From positions 992,001 through 1,056,000 of the forward strand of contig NZ_CP019981.1 of the NCBI RefSeq assembly GCF_002982135.1: a stretch of 64,000 nt of DNA. The letters run 5' to 3'. The first letter of the stretch is position 1, and the number at the start of each line of letters is the position of its first letter. The position numbers were made by a program, and so were the translations under genes. Below are positions 37,484 through 48,300 of this stretch, piece after piece. This stretch comes from Pediococcus inopinatus. Lineage in GTDB: Bacteria > Bacillota > Bacilli > Lactobacillales > Lactobacillaceae. Below the pieces are notes generated by a model. It was not told the origin of the DNA. It did not search any database and was given only the letters and a program-made list of their open reading frames with translations.

Positions 37484-40400
37484 TTACAATTTTTGTGGCG
37501 CAATTTCAATCAATAAATCATTTGTGTCCACAACGTCACCGGCCGACACATAAATGTGTTTAATCACACAGTCAAACGGCGCTTGAATTGTCGTTTCCAT
37601 TTTCATGGCTTCAGTAACCAATAAATTAGTCCCTTTACTGATTTTATCTCCTGCTGCCACGCTCACACTCAGTACGGAGCCACTCATCGTCGCCCCAATT
37701 TCATTACTATTGGTTGGTTCAGCTTTTCGTTTGGTGATCGCTGTTTCGTGAATACTTAAATCGCGCACCACAATATCTTGTTTACGCCCATTGACTTCGA
37801 AATACAACGTCCGGCGCCCTTGTTCATCTACTTCACCGATTTGATTAAGTTTGATAATCAAATGCACGCCGTGATGCACTTCCACGTCAACTGTTTCCCC
37901 ACGCCGAATTCCTTGGAAAAACGTTGGTGTATCTAGTTGCGTCACAGGCCCCGAGGTCTCTTCAAACTTATCAAAGTCTTCGAAAACTTTCGGGTAAAGA
38001 ATCGCACTAATTACCTCTTCTGGAGTAGTCTCTCGTTTCAATTTTTTATCTAACACTTTTTTAAACGCCACAAAATCAACTGGTTTCGCTAAACTACCTG
38101 GGCGCACGCTAATGGCAAGCTGATTTTTCAAAACTAATTTTTGCAGTTGTTTAGGAAACCCATTTACAGGTTGGCCTAAATTGCCCGCAAAGAAATCAAC
38201 GACCGATTTAGGAAAATCAAGGTGCTCACCCTGTTCCAGAATTGCATCTGGTGTAAGTCCATTTTCAACCATGAAGAGCGCCATATCACCCACAACTTTA
38301 GAGCTAGGCGTTACCTTGATAATATCACCAAATAGCTGATTAACCTGACGATACGCACGTTTAACGTCTTCAAAGCGCCCTTTTAATCCGAAGGCCTGCG
38401 CTTGTTGTTGTAAATTAGAATACTGGCCACCTGGCATTTGCGTTTGATAAATATCAGTCTGAGAACCGGTCATCCCGTTTTCAAAATCTTGATAAAACGG
38501 TCGAACCCCTTTCCAGTAGCGATTAATTTCTTCCACGTTTTGGCTATTAATCGTTGGCTGGCGTTTCGTTCCAGCCATTGCATAGTACAGACTGCTCATA
38601 CTTGGTTGACTAGTTGTTCCTGACAAACTACTTGCGGCAACATCAACAATATCGACACCAGCCTTAGCAGCACTCAAGTAGGTTGCAATGCCGTTCCCCG
38701 TTGTGTCATGGGTGTGCAAATGAATGGGAATTGTCAGAGTTTCTTTCAACGTGCTAATTAAGCGATAGGCAGCTTCTGGCTTTAATACACCTGCCATATC
38801 TTTGATTGCTAGCATCTGTGCACCAGCTTGTTCTAATTCTTTTGCCAAATCGGTGTAGTATTTTAACGTGTACGTTTGCTGGTGACCATCCAAAATATCG
38901 CCGGTATAACACATCGTTGCTTCTGCAATTTTTTCAGTGTCCCGGACCGCCTGAATACTTGTTTCCAGCTGTGGTACCCAGTTTAAACTATCAAAAATCC
39001 GAAAAACATCAATGCCATTTTTGGCAGCCAGTTGAATAAATTCCTGAATAACATTATCCGGATAGTTTTGATAACCGACCGCATTACTCCCACGGAAAAG
39101 CATTTGTAACAGTGTGTGAGGCATCCGTTTTCTTAATTCATGGAGCCGAACCCAGGGATCTTCATGCAAGAATCTGTAGGCAACATCGAAAGTTGCGCCA
39201 CCCCAAGCTTCAGCAGAAAACAACTGGGGAATTCCCCGGTCAATCTGATTGGCAATCGGCAACATATCGTGCGTTCGCATACGCGTTGCAAATAGACTCT
39301 GATGAGCATCTCGCAATGTGGTATCAGTCAACAATAATTGTTCCTGATCCGCAATCCAATTTTGAAGCCCCACAGCCCCTTTTGAGTCCAAAATATCTTT
39401 GCCGGTTTCCACAGTTTGCGGGATAAGCTGAATTTTTTCTAAAGCCTCCGGATAATATTTCTTTTCGTGCCGTTGGACACCATCCGTGCCATTCACAGTT
39501 ACCTTACTAATGTAGGTAAGCAATTTATTGGTTGGGTTCATGTCACTAGCAACTTCAAAAAGCTCTGGTGTTTCATCAATAAACGTGGTCGTTGCTTCTC
39601 CAGATTGGAAAACAGGATGACTGATCACATTTTTTAAAAAGCCAATGTTTGTGTGAACACCGCTAATCATGAATTCGTCTAAAACTCGGAGCATTTTTTT
39701 AGCCGTATTCTTAAAATTGCTGTCATGGACACAAACTTTCACTAATAAAGAATCAAAGAATGGTGTGATAACCGCACCGGTATAGGCATTTCCGACATCC
39801 AAGCGGACCCCATTACCACCGGGAGAACGATAGGTTTCAATTGTTCCGGTATCCGGCATAAAATTCTTAGTCGGATCTTCAGTCGTGATCCGGCATTGAA
39901 TGGCAGCCCCTTGATACGTTAAATCTTTTTGTTGAGGAAAATGAAGATCTGTAAATAAGTTTTTGCCTTGCGCAATTAAAATTTGAGATTGAACAATATC
40001 ACGATCGGTAATCAATTCCGTCACAGTATGTTCTACCTGCACCCGGGGGTTCACTTCCACAAAGTAAAACTGATCCTTCTCCACTAAAAACTCCACCGTC
40101 GCCGCGTTTACATAATTAACCGACTGCATTAATCGGACCGCAGCATCACAAATGCGTTTTCGTAAAGCTTCAGGTAACGTCACACTTGGGGCAATTTCTA
40201 CGACTTTTTGATTACGGCGTTGTACTGAGCAATCGCGCTCAAATAAATGCAAAACATTGTCAAATTGATCAGCTAGAATTTGCACTTCAATGTGTTTGGG
40301 TGATTGTAAATATTTTTCTAAGTACATCTCATCGCTACCAAATGACTGCATGGCTTCACTTTTGGCACGCTCATAGCTTTCTTTCAGCTCTGATGGCTCA

Positions 40401-40915
40401 CGGACAATTCGCATGCCGCGGCCACCGCCACCCAAAGCGGCCTTCAACATAATCGGATAGCCGTGTTTCTTAGCAAAAGCTTGGACTTGTGCAAAACTAG
40501 CCACTGGATCTTTAGTCCCAGGGATCGTAGCAATTTCCGCTTTTTCTGCAACTGATTTAGCTTCTAGTTTATCGCCAAACATATGTAAATGGGCCACTTT
40601 CGGCCCGACAAAAGTTAATCCTTCTTCTTCACAACGACGCGCAAACTCTTCATTTTCCGATAAAAAACCATAACCAGGATGAATGGCATCCACGTCATTT
40701 TCTTTCGCAATTCGAATAATATCTTCAATATCTAAATAGGCTTCAACTGGCTTTTTACCAGCGCCTACCAGATAAGCTTCATCCGCTTTGAAACGATGCA
40801 CCGAAAGCGCATCTTCCTTGGCAAAAATGGCCACTGTTTGTAGAGATAGTTCCTTACAAGCACGAAAAATTCGCGTGGCAATTTCGCCGCGATTAGCTAC
40901 CAAAACTTTTTTCAT
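37484..40915 (-). CDS. pyc: Pyruvate carboxylase
   Basis: 1143 aa, full length. Biotin carboxylase domain (about 1-450; MKKVLVANRGEIATRIFRAC, ATP-grasp GGGGRGMRIV), carboxyltransferase domain (about 525-800; LLTDTTLRDAHQSL, HTHDTTGNG), tetramerisation region and a C-terminal biotinyl domain with the biotin Lys in EAMKMET. It makes oxaloacetate from pyruvate, supplying aspartate and an incomplete TCA branch. It sits between ftsW and ylbG, 15 nt after ftsW, as in other lactobacilli. Confidence 0.98.
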   Translation of the reverse strand: MKKVLVANRGEIATRIFRACKELSLQTVAIFAKEDALSVHRFKADEAYLVGAGKKPVEAYLDIEDIIRIAKENDVDAIHPGYGFLSENEEFARRCEEEGLTFVGPKVAHLHMFGDKLEAKSVAEKAEIATIPGTKDPVASFAQVQAFAKKHGYPIMLKAALGGGGRGMRIVREPSELKESYERAKSEAMQSFGSDEMYLEKYLQSPKHIEVQILADQFDNVLHLFERDCSVQRRNQKVVEIAPSVTLPEALRKRICDAAVRLMQSVNYVNAATVEFLVEKDQFYFVEVNPRVQVEHTVTELITDRDIVQSQILIAQGKNLFTDLHFPQQKDLTYQGAAIQCRITTEDPTKNFMPDTGTIETYRSPGGNGVRLDVGNAYTGAVITPFFDSLLVKVCVHDSNFKNTAKKMLRVLDEFMISGVHTNIGFLKNVISHPVFQSGEATTTFIDETPELFEVASDMNPTNKLLTYISKVTVNGTDGVQRHEKKYYPEALEKIQLIPQTVETGKDILDSKGAVGLQNWIADQEQLLLTDTTLRDAHQSLFATRMRTHDMLPIANQIDRGIPQLFSAEAWGGATFDVAYRFLHEDPWVRLHELRKRMPHTLLQMLFRGSNAVGYQNYPDNVIQEFIQLAAKNGIDVFRIFDSLNWVPQLETSIQAVRDTEKIAEATMCYTGDILDGHQQTYTLKYYTDLAKELEQAGAQMLAIKDMAGVLKPEAAYRLISTLKETLTIPIHLHTHDTTGNGIATYLSAAKAGVDIVDVAASSLSGTTSQPSMSSLYYAMAGTKRQPTINSQNVEEINRYWKGVRPFYQDFENGMTGSQTDIYQTQMPGGQYSNLQQQAQAFGLKGRFEDVKRAYRQVNQLFGDIIKVTPSSKVVGDMALFMVENGLTPDAILEQGEHLDFPKSVVDFFAGNLGQPVNGFPKQLQKLVLKNQLAISVRPGSLAKPVDFVAFKKVLDKKLKRETTPEEVISAILYPKVFEDFDKFEETSGPVTQLDTPTFFQGIRRGETVDVEVHHGVHLIIKLNQIGEVDEQGRRTLYFEVNGRKQDIVVRDLSIHETAITKRKAEPTNSNEIGATMSGSVLSVSVAAGDKISKGTNLLVTEAMKMETTIQAPFDCVIKHIYVSAGDVVDTNDLLIEIAPQKL

Positions 40916-40930
40916 GAGTACCCCTCCAAA

Positions 40931-42094
40931 CTAATTTTCTTTAATTAATTGTAAAGTTGCAACGCGTTCTCTTTGAACACTTGCACTAATATTTAGAATA
41001 ATCCCCATCGCTACTGACAAGACCAACATACTTGATCCCCCATAGCTAATGAAGGGAAAAGTGACTCCGGTAATCGGTAAAATTCCGGTAACCCCACCGA
41101 TATTGAAGACCGTTTGGACTGTCAAATAAGTTGCAATTCCGTAACAAACGAGCGTTTCATACATCTGCTGCGCATGAATACCAAGCCAGATTGTCCGGCC
41201 TACAATCACCAGCAACAAAATTAGAATCAAACTAACGGTAACCAACCCGAGTTCTTCAGAAACTACCGCCATAATAAAGTCGGTATTAGCTTCTGGTAAG
41301 TACCCCTTTTTTTGGATACTATTTCCTAGTCCAACTCCAAAAACGCCCCCGTTACCCAAAGCATAATAGGAATTCACCAGTTGATTGCCGGCACCTTTCG
41401 CTAATTCAAATGGATGCGCAAAACCAACAATTCTTTGGAGCATATAATTTTTTGTATTGACATTAATCCGCGATAGTAAGGGTAAAATCACAAACATAAA
41501 TCCGGAAACACCTAACAAAATTGTGCCAATTCCCTTGCGATAATCAATGCCACTGGCAAAGAAGATGATTAGAGCAATCGCAAAATTGATCGTGGCCCCA
41601 CCCATATCGTGTTGTAGGAAAATGGCCAGTACAAACACAAAAACCATTGTTAACGGAGCGCGATAGTATTTCTTAGGATCCGCCGTTAGTCTGTCATTAT
41701 GTTTGGAAAGCATATCAGCTAAATAAAGGGTCAAAAAGACCTTGGCCACTTCGGCTGGCTGGATGTTAACTGGTCCAAGCGAAATCCACCCTTTGGCACC
41801 ATTAATTTCGGTTCCAAAAAAGATCAAATAAATAAATGAAAACAGCATGAGGACCGCAAATATTTTAAGGAAAGTCGGGCTTCGCAATTTGCTTAGTTTT
41901 AAGCTAAACACAATTCCAGCCACTAATATTCCTACCATTGTATAAGCCATCTGCCGAAAAAGATAACTGGTCGCGCGAATACCATTAATAATATAGTAAT
42001 CAGCACTTGAAGAATACACCATGATAATCCCAAAGACGCATAGAACGATGTACGGAACTAAAATAAAATAATCTAAATTTCTCAACTTCTTCAT
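40931..42094 (-). CDS. ftsW: Cell division protein FtsW (SEDS family glycosyltransferase)
   Basis: About 387 aa from the ATG at 42094 (AAGGTGGG upstream); an in-frame extension to 42169 lacks a site. About ten membrane helices with the SEDS signatures GAKGWISLG (conserved near helix 3-4), QPAEVAKVFLTLYLAD and the C-terminal FPFISYGGSSM. FtsW polymerises septal peptidoglycan with a class B PBP. The position next to pyc, as for B. subtilis ftsW, favours FtsW over RodA. Confidence 0.93.
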   Translation of the reverse strand: MKKLRNLDYFILVPYIVLCVFGIIMVYSSSADYYIINGIRATSYLFRQMAYTMVGILVAGIVFSLKLSKLRSPTFLKIFAVLMLFSFIYLIFFGTEINGAKGWISLGPVNIQPAEVAKVFLTLYLADMLSKHNDRLTADPKKYYRAPLTMVFVFVLAIFLQHDMGGATINFAIALIIFFASGIDYRKGIGTILLGVSGFMFVILPLLSRINVNTKNYMLQRIVGFAHPFELAKGAGNQLVNSYYALGNGGVFGVGLGNSIQKKGYLPEANTDFIMAVVSEELGLVTVSLILILLLVIVGRTIWLGIHAQQMYETLVCYGIATYLTVQTVFNIGGVTGILPITGVTFPFISYGGSSMLVLSVAMGIILNISASVQRERVATLQLIKEN

Positions 42095-42143
42095 TAAAAA
42101 GAACCCACCTTGATTGTAAAAAATTACAGTGCTAACTCTGCAT

Positions 42144-42152
42144 ATTATAGCA
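42144..42152 (-). promoter_or_regulatory. Extended -10 promoter upstream of ftsW
   Basis: Minus-strand TGC-TATAAT (TATAAT at 42144-42149). No good -35 lies at 17 nt, as is usual for extended -10 promoters. It would start the long ftsW-pyc-ylbG-rsmD-coaD-sepM transcript. Confidence 0.6.
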
Positions 42153-42253
42153 TACGTAACCGCTGGCAAAAATTAAGAAACTGCGCAGATTACAGTAAAT
42201 TGTTGGCATCCTCGAATTTTATTTTATTTTCGAAAAATATTTCTTATAATTCT

Positions 42254-42289
42254 AAAAAAATAGATGATGCCATCACTGACATCATCTAC
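42254..42289 (-). terminator. Adhesin gene terminator
   Basis: Minus-strand arms TAGATGATG and CATCATCTA with a 10-nt loop, followed by TTTTTTT. Confidence 0.92.
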
Positions 42290-42311
42290 AAAAGCTCAAA
42301 TTTCAAACTTT

Positions 42312-45300
42312 TTATTCTTCATCTTCGTGTTTCCGACGTTTCAAACCAAACAACGCCGTGAATCCACCTAAAATTGCCATGCCAATCAAGGAAGCAACAT
42401 TTTCATGCTGTTCACCAGTTTGTGGCAATATCCCAGCTTTCACAACTGCGATATTCTTATTAGCCTTGCCTTTAGTGTTTGAACTCTCCAAGGTTTCCAA
42501 TTTTACTTGTGAACCTGCAGAGTTCTTAATACCTTCTGTACTTACACCTGAATTACCCGTTCCAGAATTGGAGCCTGAACCAGGAGTAGTTGGCGTGTTA
42601 GGTGTTGTACCACCATTACCTGGTTTATTATTATTTCCATTGCCAGAGTTGTTACCGCCTTCGCCTGGATTGGAAGGTGTACCTGGGTTATTTCCACCTT
42701 CGCCAGGGTTAGAAGGATTTCCAGGGTTCGTTCCGTTGCCATCAGAAACCTTCTTGTACTGAACAACCACTAAACTATCTTCTGGTTTGTTGGTTGTCGC
42801 TTCTGGAATGGACTCAGCTACATCACCACTGTTCGTGTATCCAGACAAGTCTGGCGTTGCAACAGCCTCATAAACTCCTTGAGGTGTATATGAAACCTCA
42901 CCAGTTGTCTTGTTTGTAACTACCTTGTAAACAACGTTTTCAATCACATCGTGTGGTGTCTGCTTACCAGCCCCCTCATAGTGAACGGTTCGAGTAACCG
43001 TAATTTCACTATATTCTAGGTTATTGGTTGGCTTGTAGGTAACCGTCACGGTTGAATCAGTTGGTTTATTAGTCGTTGTGGCCGGTGTATATCCAGCCAC
43101 ATCACCGCTGTTGGTGAACCCGTTAATGTTAGGCGTCTTAACTGTGGCATAGCCAGATTCTGGTGTGTAAACTGATTCACCAGTCGCCTTGCTTGTTGCG
43201 ACATCGTAAACGATTGACTGAGTTTTATCAGCAGGTGTCCTTACTCCAGTCCCGGTATAATGAACGGTCTGGCTCACAGTAATTTTACTGTGGGTAATGA
43301 CATCATTAATCGTGTAAGTGCCACTGATAAAGTCGCCATCATTAAACACATAATTTAGATTTGCATTTTTAACTTTTGCTTGCCCGCTTGCATTCAATTT
43401 AACTTCATAATGACCCACATTGGTTGGAATACCATCTACTGTTTTACCTGTGTCTTTATCAATAAATATGAAATCATCATTCGTAAGATTTCCAGGATCT
43501 ACAACATCTTTGCCAGCTGTAACACCAAAATTAGGTGTTTTATCTCCAAAGTTTGATGTCACATCATTAACAAAGATTTCTTTGTCTGCATCACCAGTAC
43601 TTGTTCCCGCGGGTTTGATCGTAAACGTACCACCACTGACCTTCACATTATAATTTGCACTTTCTTCGGCCGTTACCGTCTCATCATAATTTCCGGCACT
43701 TTCGCCTTCAACACGATTAACGACATAGGCCACATTGTCATTGCCTACCAAACCAGTAACGGTACCAGTCAGATCAGGATCAGCTTCTCCGAACACTTTG
43801 CCAGAATTATTGGCAGATACAGTAATTGTCTTCTTATTAACAACTAATGTTGTACTGATAACCGAATCTTTGCTGATTGTGTAATTTGGATTAACTGCCT
43901 GCAACTTAGCTAAACCCGATTCATTCAACGTAACTTTATAGCTACCAGATGCCAAATATTTTCCATCATTCGTGTAAATTGCATCAGTAATCATGTAATC
44001 ATCATTGGTTAATTTCACACCATCAGTAGTTAAATTACTACCCACGCTAATCGTAAAACTCGGTGCGTCCCCATACGTAATCTCAGGTGGATTAACAGTT
44101 ACTTGCGTAGTCTCGTCTTTTGGATCTGTCACTTTTGGTTTGATTGTATAAGTCCCACTCACAAAATCATCATCACTAAATACGTAATTTGGATTTGCGG
44201 CAGTAAGCTTATCTTTGCTACCTTCGTTCAAGACCACTTCGTAATTACCAACATCTGACGGAATTCCAACTACAACCTCACCAGTATCTTTATTGATAAA
44301 CGTGAAATCATCATTTGTGATATTTCCTGGATTTACAACATCTTTTCCAGGCGTCACCACAAATGTAGGTGTTGGATTACCATAAATTGCAGTTGCATCA
44401 CTAATGACAAATTGTTTGTTTTGATCCCCCAAAGCTGTTTCAACAGGTTTAATGACATAAGTTCCGGCTACAAAGTCGCCATCGGTAAGATCATAATTTG
44501 GATTAGCAGCAGATACTTTAGCTTTACCACTGTCGTTCAAACTAACTTGATAATCACCGACATTTGTTGGAACCCCGTCAGTCTCTTTACCTGTGGCTTT
44601 ATCTACAAAGACAAAGTCAGCGTTTGTTAAGTTGCCTGGTTTCTTAAGATCTGACCCAATTGTGATACTAAAGTCTGGTGAACTTGCGCCATAATTTGAT
44701 GAAGCGTCATTTACTTTAATTTGTGCATCTTCATTACCAGTCGTTGATGCTGGGGTAATTGTGAACCGGCCATCTACTGGTTTAATCGCGTAGTTAGCGT
44801 TATTGCCAACTGTGACGGTTACGAAGTAGCCACCTACATCTTCACCAGCTTCGCGGCTGACTGTGTAGTTCAAAGTATCATTACCAACTAATTGACTCTT
44901 GTCATAGTTTGCGGTGAATGTTGGATCATCAGTCCCGTAAACTTTTGTATCACCATTGGCGGTCACTGTAATCTGTTTTTGATTAACTGTAATCGTACCT
45001 GCGGTAACATCATCAATTGTGAAGTTCTTGTTGACCGCTTCTAACTTCTTGATGCCATCCGCATTTAACGTAACTTGATACTTACCTGCCGCGAGATATT
45101 TACCATCATTCGTGTATTTTGCATCCGTAATCGTAAAGTCCGCATTAGTTAAACCGGCATCCTTGGTTGTCAAATTCTTGCCAACTGTGACACTCAACGT
45201 TGGTGTGGTATCACCGTAGGTTATGGTCTTGTCATCCGTTTTTACAGATGCATCTTCATTACCAGTCGTTGATGCTGGGGTAATTGTGAATCGACCTGCT

Positions 45301-48300
45301 ACTGGTTTAATCGCGTAGTTAGCGTTATTGCCAACTGTGACGGTTACGAAGTAGCCACCTACATCTTCACCAGCTTCGCGGCTGACTGTGTAGTTCAAAG
45401 TATCATTACCAACTAATTGACTCTTGTCATAGTTTGCGGTGAATGTTGGATCATCAGTCCCGTAAACTTTTGTATCACCATTGGCGGTCACTGTAATCTG
45501 TTTTTGATTAACTGTAATCGTACCTGTAATTAACCCAAACGTGTAATCTGGATTTGCGTCCTGTAATTTCTTTAAACCATCAGCATTTAAACTAACTGTA
45601 TGCGTACCAGCATTGAGATTACCATCGGCTACTGTAACATCATCGGCAGTTAGCTCAACGGTTTTAACACCACTATCAGTTTGAATATCGAAAGAATAAC
45701 TTGGTGTATCACCATAAATTATATCTGGAGCGGAAAGTGCAATTGTACTATACGTAACTGTGTCAGTGTCCGTTGTTTCTGGATCAGCACCGCTGGCAGT
45801 GATTGAAGCACTACTTTGCGTGAATGCACGACCATCTTGTACATTAGGTGTAACCGCGATAACATCACCAGTTACAATATCCGGCAAACTCGTCCCATAC
45901 GTGCCAGTCAACTTTTCGCCACCGTTTACGGTATAGGTAAACGTGTTGTTTTCCGCACTGTTACCAACTGCTGTCACGTTAACATCCTGAGCTAATGGAG
46001 TTAGCACGAAAGATGGATTGAAGGTTTCATCCAATGCCGTGCTAATTGTCCCATCATCAGAAACTCTGAGTGCCAAATCATCAGAGGTTATAATAGCGCC
46101 ATCAACAGATCCTAACGGAATATACGTCTTATCATCGACATATTTAATTGCTGAATCAACTGGTGTTGCATCATATCCAGCCGGAATTCCAGTGTAGGTA
46201 ATTTGTTCAGGAACTTCTGCTGATGTTCCTGTAGCTGGAATAGCTGGCGTATACGTGACCGTTCCTGTTCCAACAGTTTTGTACGTGCCATTGTCATTAG
46301 CTACAAGAAAATCTGTCTTTAACGTATATGGCTGCATTTCATAGTAAATGACGATTGTTGGGATTCCGTCACCGGCCTTATAAGTCCCGCTGAGAGAATC
46401 CCCATATTTTAGACCAGCATAGGTCAGTAAAACAGCATCATTAATTTCATTAACAAGAGTGCCATCGTTGGCCATTCCCTCCATGTAATGGATGTTAAAG
46501 CTTGCTGGTGGAGTGGCAATCGTGTAATTATCATCTGTGTGTCCATTTAGTCGAACACTTCCAATAATCTTTCCGGTATTCTTCTCGATTACCTGAACAT
46601 CCACATATTGAGCATCAGCTTCGTAGGTCACATTTGCCACGTTGTTATCAGCAATTTCACTAACGACAATTGTATTCGTATCTGAATGAATCATATATCC
46701 ATCTTGTGCGTTAGGAGTAATCGCAACAGTATCACCATAGTGGATACCGGTTAAAGCTGTGCCATAAGATCCCGTCTGAGCATCCCCACCATTTACGGTG
46801 TAAGTAAACCCAGTTCCAACTTTATTACCCGTTGCATTTACAGTTACTGGTTCTTCATCAGCACTGTACGTAATGGTAATGTCACCATTAGTTGGATCTA
46901 CACCATCGAAATTGGTTCCAGCGTTGTCCATCTTGATTGGCAAATAATTTCCATCCGAATCTTTAGCAAGGGTAACATCCGCGCTTGAAGGTGTGTATCC
47001 TGTGATTAAAGGAATCACAACTTCTGGTAAAGCGTCCATTAACGAGTAATGTAAGATGCCATCTGCATCTTCGGTTACGCTATAAGTTAACGTCTGGTCA
47101 ACATCTTGTGGCGTTTGATCACCAGCACCCTCAAAATGGATTGTTCGGTTAAACGCTTTGAAAGCATCCCCTGTAATTGTTAACGCATCTGAAACAACAT
47201 TAATATCGTAATTTTTATTAACTGCATTTGCTGCATCAAACGTAACGGTGACAGTTTTACTCCCAGGATATGTTAAGCCTTTGGTGCTTATCGTATACGC
47301 TAGAGTTTCACCTTCAACGGCGCCAGAAACAGCAACAGTTGGGCTATGCGTAATTGGGTTAGCTTCATCGTACTCATACGTACCACCAGTAACCGTAATT
47401 GTGACTGGTTGTTTCTTAATGGTATAAGTGGCTGTTTTACCACTAATATCGCCTAAACTGAAGTTACTAAATGCCTTGGCAATCGTATTAACTCCTTGTT
47501 CAGTTAATACAATTGTGTATTCACCAGCATCTTTTGCATTATTTTCAATTGTATAATCGCCAGTTCCAAGTGTGACATCTTTCGGAACCGCAATTCCATC
47601 AGCGGAATCAATCAAACTAACAGTTGGTGCATCACTAATTATTTTACCGTCATAAAATTTTGATCCATCATTGACGTTAATTGAAGCCGTGGCGGGTGTA
47701 ATTATATACGTTCCAGTCGCCGCTGCTAACCCTGGTAAGTAGTAATTGGTGTTCACGCTAAGAAGATTTGTAACGCCAATTGCGCTTAGTTGACTGGTAT
47801 ATGAACCAACCCCAGTTAAATCAGCTGTTCCTGTCGTTGGTGTAAAAACGAAATCAACATTTAGGGTCTTAGATGACCAAATAAGCTGAATTTCTTTTCC
47901 ATTGCTTAAAGTAGCATAAACATCAGGCCAAGCATTGATTGCCTTGCTGTCATAAACCTTTGTCCCATTTTCAATCCTAATATTGGTAACAGTAGCAGGC
48001 GTAATTGTGAAAGTTCCAGTTTTACCAACTGTAATGTCATAGTTTGCGTTTGTTCCGGCGGTTACAGTGATATCGTAAGTACCAGCATCTTCGCCAGAAA
48101 CTCTAGCTATTGTATAGTCAAGGGTATCTCCAGCAACAATTGGAACGTCCGTTGAAGCAGTTAATTCTGGATCGTCTGCTCCAAAAATTTTGCCGCTATT
48201 ATTAGCTGTTAGTGTAACTTTCATTTTGTTAATCGTGTAAGTCGATGTTAATTTGGTCAAATCATTCAGCGTGTAATTGCTATTGACCTTTGTGATTTTG

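Noticed and set aside
42358-42762. Plus-strand frame of 134 codons rich in Pro and Leu
   Set aside because: Complement of the Pro/Gly/Asn-rich wall-spanning segment of the adhesin; not a gene.
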